Assembly (NCBI GenBank): GCA_002369315.1
Contig: DFDW01000030.1
Span: 122,237 to 186,236 of the forward strand
DNA: 64,000 nt
Direction of reading: 5' to 3'
Origin: Ruminococcaceae bacterium UBA3818
Lineage (GTDB): Bacteria; Bacillota; Clostridia; Oscillospirales; Ruminococcaceae
The position numbers were made by a program, and so were the translations under genes. Positions 62,300-64,000 of the stretch are shown here, one piece after another; position 1 is the stretch's first letter, and each line of letters opens with the position of its first letter. Below the pieces are notes generated by a model. It did no database searches. It had not been told where the DNA came from and saw only the letters and a program-made list of their open reading frames with translations.

Positions 62300-63154
62300 A
62301 TGCGACGAGCCAAAAAGACATATCCCAGGGCATTTTCGGCTCTGTTGGGCATATTAGCCATCGTGTTGGCTCTGTTTTTGATCTGGCTGAGTTTTCAGCC
62401 GGCGGAGTCGGCCATTTCTTCCCAAACACAAAACACGCCGCAGAGTTTGGAAAATACTTTTTATGCGTCCGGTGATTCCCGGCAGGAAAACCCGGATGAG
62501 GACCCGCAGGCGGCTGTGCTTCCCCAGCCGGCATCGGAAGACGGGTCGTTGGACAACTTTGTGGATTGGGCGCTCTGGTATGCCCAGCAGGAGCCCCAGT
62601 TCCCGGTACGGGAGGACGGCAGCACGGCTTACGGGGAATTATTTGGCGACCCCTATGCCCAATGGTGCTCCGAGTTTTTAATGTATTGCCTTCAAAAGGC
62701 GGAAGACCGGCTGGGTACATCCTATATCAGAAGCGTCTATCCCTGGTACCCGTCCGCTTACTCCTGCGGACTATGGTTTAAGGCTTACTACCATTATTTT
62801 GACGTTGGGACCTATGTTCCCGCCCGCGGGGACATGATTTTATTCGACACCTATGGAATTGGATATCCGGACCATGTTGCGATGGTGATGGAAGTCTTTG
62901 TTAACAGCGAAGGAGACCCGGTGATCACTACCATAGAGGGCAATATCCTCACAGATGCGCTGCCGCAGATCCGAAGCCGGCAGTTATCCTGTACCGACAG
63001 CGGCATTTTGGGATATGGCAGCATCCGAAGCGCCAACTATTCTTACGAAGGCCCGATCAAATATTACAGCGATGCCGATGCGCCCCAGGAGTCCGGCGCG
63101 GATTCGGCGCAGGAACCGGAGGGCTCGGACCTGTGGTGGGATCCGGAAGAATAA
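62300..63154 (+). CDS. Membrane-anchored CHAP-domain cell-wall hydrolase
   Basis: A 284-residue protein with a single N-terminal span (about residues 12-34) and Gln/Pro/Asp-rich linker, then a CHAP domain (~85-260). DPYAQWCSEFLMYCLQKA holds the catalytic Cys, and PARGDMILFD with DHVAMVMEV the catalytic His; TIEGN completes the site. CHAP proteins cut peptidoglycan stem or cross-bridge peptides, or act as amidases; here the domain lies on the outer face. ATAGGGGCG precedes the ATG. The C-terminal tail is acidic. Confidence 0.9.
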   Translation: MRRAKKTYPRAFSALLGILAIVLALFLIWLSFQPAESAISSQTQNTPQSLENTFYASGDSRQENPDEDPQAAVLPQPASEDGSLDNFVDWALWYAQQEPQFPVREDGSTAYGELFGDPYAQWCSEFLMYCLQKAEDRLGTSYIRSVYPWYPSAYSCGLWFKAYYHYFDVGTYVPARGDMILFDTYGIGYPDHVAMVMEVFVNSEGDPVITTIEGNILTDALPQIRSRQLSCTDSGILGYGSIRSANYSYEGPIKYYSDADAPQESGADSAQEPEGSDLWWDPEE

Positions 63155-63187
63155 GACGGTCCATCGGAAACAGAAAATCGGAAATAG

Positions 63188-63217
63188 AAAACCCCCGCAG
63201 GCAACTGCGGGGGTTTT
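63188..63217. terminator. Bidirectional terminator
   Basis: Perfect 13-bp stem AAAACCCCCGCAG with a GCAA loop, between convergent CHAP and phosphofructokinase genes. Confidence 0.94.
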
Positions 63218-63246
63218 GAATGTGAAAAAAGAATGGGTGCGAGATG

Positions 63247-64000
63247 TTATTCCACAATGGATTTGTTCAGCACAAAATGGACCGGCATTCCGTTTTGGGT
63301 GGGATAAGGAACTTCCCCCTCGATCAGCGGAAGAAGATACTCAAACATCTCGTCCGTGACGTCGTTACCCTGTTTGTTAATCCAGGCACGAGGCACCAGC
63401 TGTTCGCGGTTTGCGATTTCCGAAACCGGTTTGCAGCCGATCCGAACCATATACGGGAGGTTGGAAACCCGCTCAAATACCATCATCACTCCGGTGTGTC
63501 CCTGCAAGGCAAAACGGATGGCGTAGCTGCCGATCTTGCGGGCTTCCCGCACGTCGGTGGCGGACATCAGATGGGACGAGCAGCGCTGCAGCACGTTCAG
63601 CTCAATGGAACGGACCTTGCAGCCGATTTTTTCCCGAACAAGCGATTCGAGATATTTGCCCACGCCGGACAAATACCGGTGTCCAAACGCGTCCACCGCG
63701 CCGCTTTGGAAGTTTTCCGCGGCGAAAGTGCCGTCTTCCAGACGGACGCCCTCGGAAACAGCTACGATGCAGTTGCGGGTTAGAGACTGGACTTCTTTTA
63801 CGTCCCGGATAAACTGCTCCGGGTCAAACGCCACTTCCGGCAGATAGATCAAATGGGGCGCCCGGGCGCCCACCGTGCGGGGCAGAGCGGCCGAGGCGGC
63901 CAGCCAGCCGGCGTGACGTCCCATAATTTCCACGATGGTCACCGAATCGGTGTCGTACACATAACAGTCCCGAATGATCTCCAGCATGGCGGTGGCAATG
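63247..64000 (-). CDS. 6-phosphofructokinase, PPi-type family, C-terminal part (5' end outside window)
   Basis: Open to the right edge; 250 codons plus stop are seen. VTIVEIMGRHAGWLAA is the fructose-6-phosphate loop, and the following arrangement (IYLPEVAFDPEQF, LNVLQRCSSHLMSATDVREAR) is that of the longer PPi-dependent or mixed PFK group rather than the short ATP enzyme. The Gly-Gly-Asp nucleotide-site residues that decide PPi versus ATP use lie outside the window, so the donor is not proven. A glycolytic step is certain. It ends at a shared terminator. Confidence 0.9.
   Translation of the reverse strand, partial: IATAMLEIIRDCYVYDTDSVTIVEIMGRHAGWLAASAALPRTVGARAPHLIYLPEVAFDPEQFIRDVKEVQSLTRNCIVAVSEGVRLEDGTFAAENFQSGAVDAFGHRYLSGVGKYLESLVREKIGCKVRSIELNVLQRCSSHLMSATDVREARKIGSYAIRFALQGHTGVMMVFERVSNLPYMVRIGCKPVSEIANREQLVPRAWINKQGNDVTDEMFEYLLPLIEGEVPYPTQNGMPVHFVLNKSIVE

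Overview
The window looks like ordinary chromosome from a strictly anaerobic, spore-forming Gram-positive bacterium of the class Clostridia, most likely the Oscillospiraceae/Ruminococcaceae. This rests on the gene content: pyruvate:ferredoxin oxidoreductase, the oxygen-sensitive ribonucleotide reductase NrdD/NrdG, a GTP-type PEP carboxykinase, a PPi-type phosphofructokinase, YtaF and SpoIID domains, strong AGGAGG ribosome sites with frequent GTG/TTG starts, CIRCE control of hrcA-grpE-dnaK-dnaJ, and sigma-A promoters with almost invariable 17-bp spacers. GC content is moderate. No tRNA, rRNA, IS element, prophage or CRISPR array was seen. Assignments come from reading motifs by eye; no database search was run.

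Layout, left: end of the PFOR gene (1-549); a SurA/PrsA-like lipoprotein and a divergent membrane-anchored degenerate LytM protein; a twice-deleted kdpD/kdpE remnant (3660-4420); fruK-DUF3783; a leftward operon zapA, U32 protein, GH13 amylase, thioesterase; a rightward operon glgP, dut, DUF4321, maf; an LCM-type methyltransferase; a beta-CASP nuclease; and a Crp/Fnr regulator followed by an SsuABC-like importer. Then come pckG, a 48-residue membrane peptide, an AraC-effector-domain remnant, and nrdD/nrdG under an apparent NrdR box.

Layout, middle: ytaF; an oxidoreductase with a DUF6985-like partner; an M24 aminopeptidase; a membrane protein; an NptA-type Na/Pi transporter; a BlaI/BlaR1-like pair with two clear operators but no beta-lactamase; MTA/SAH nucleosidase; DUF4867; an unusual phosphoribosyltransferase; and two tandem secreted paralogues with NPxTG-type C-terminal anchors, the second broken by a 22-nt deletion. 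A cysteine desulfurase-thiI pair supplies sulfur for tRNA thiolation. Next to it lies the most unusual gene of the window (45187-48579): a degenerate CinA-like region, one membrane span, a class B sortase fold whose catalytic Cys is Glu, a Ser-rich linker and an apparently intact SpoIID domain in one 1130-residue chain.

Layout, right: the heat-shock operon; ybaK; a flavodoxin-domain protein; a DUF3810 membrane protein; a MarR regulator divergent from a heterodimeric ABC exporter; a possible CBM9-like protein; a SagB-type oxidoreductase; a membrane-anchored CHAP hydrolase; and the C-terminal part of a PPi-type phosphofructokinase. Central metabolism (PFOR, FruK, GlgP, GH13, PckG, PFK) alternates with envelope genes (pseudo-LytM, NPxTG proteins, sortase/SpoIID fusion, CHAP, BlaR-like). 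The three decayed loci suggest ongoing loss of accessory regulators and surface proteins.
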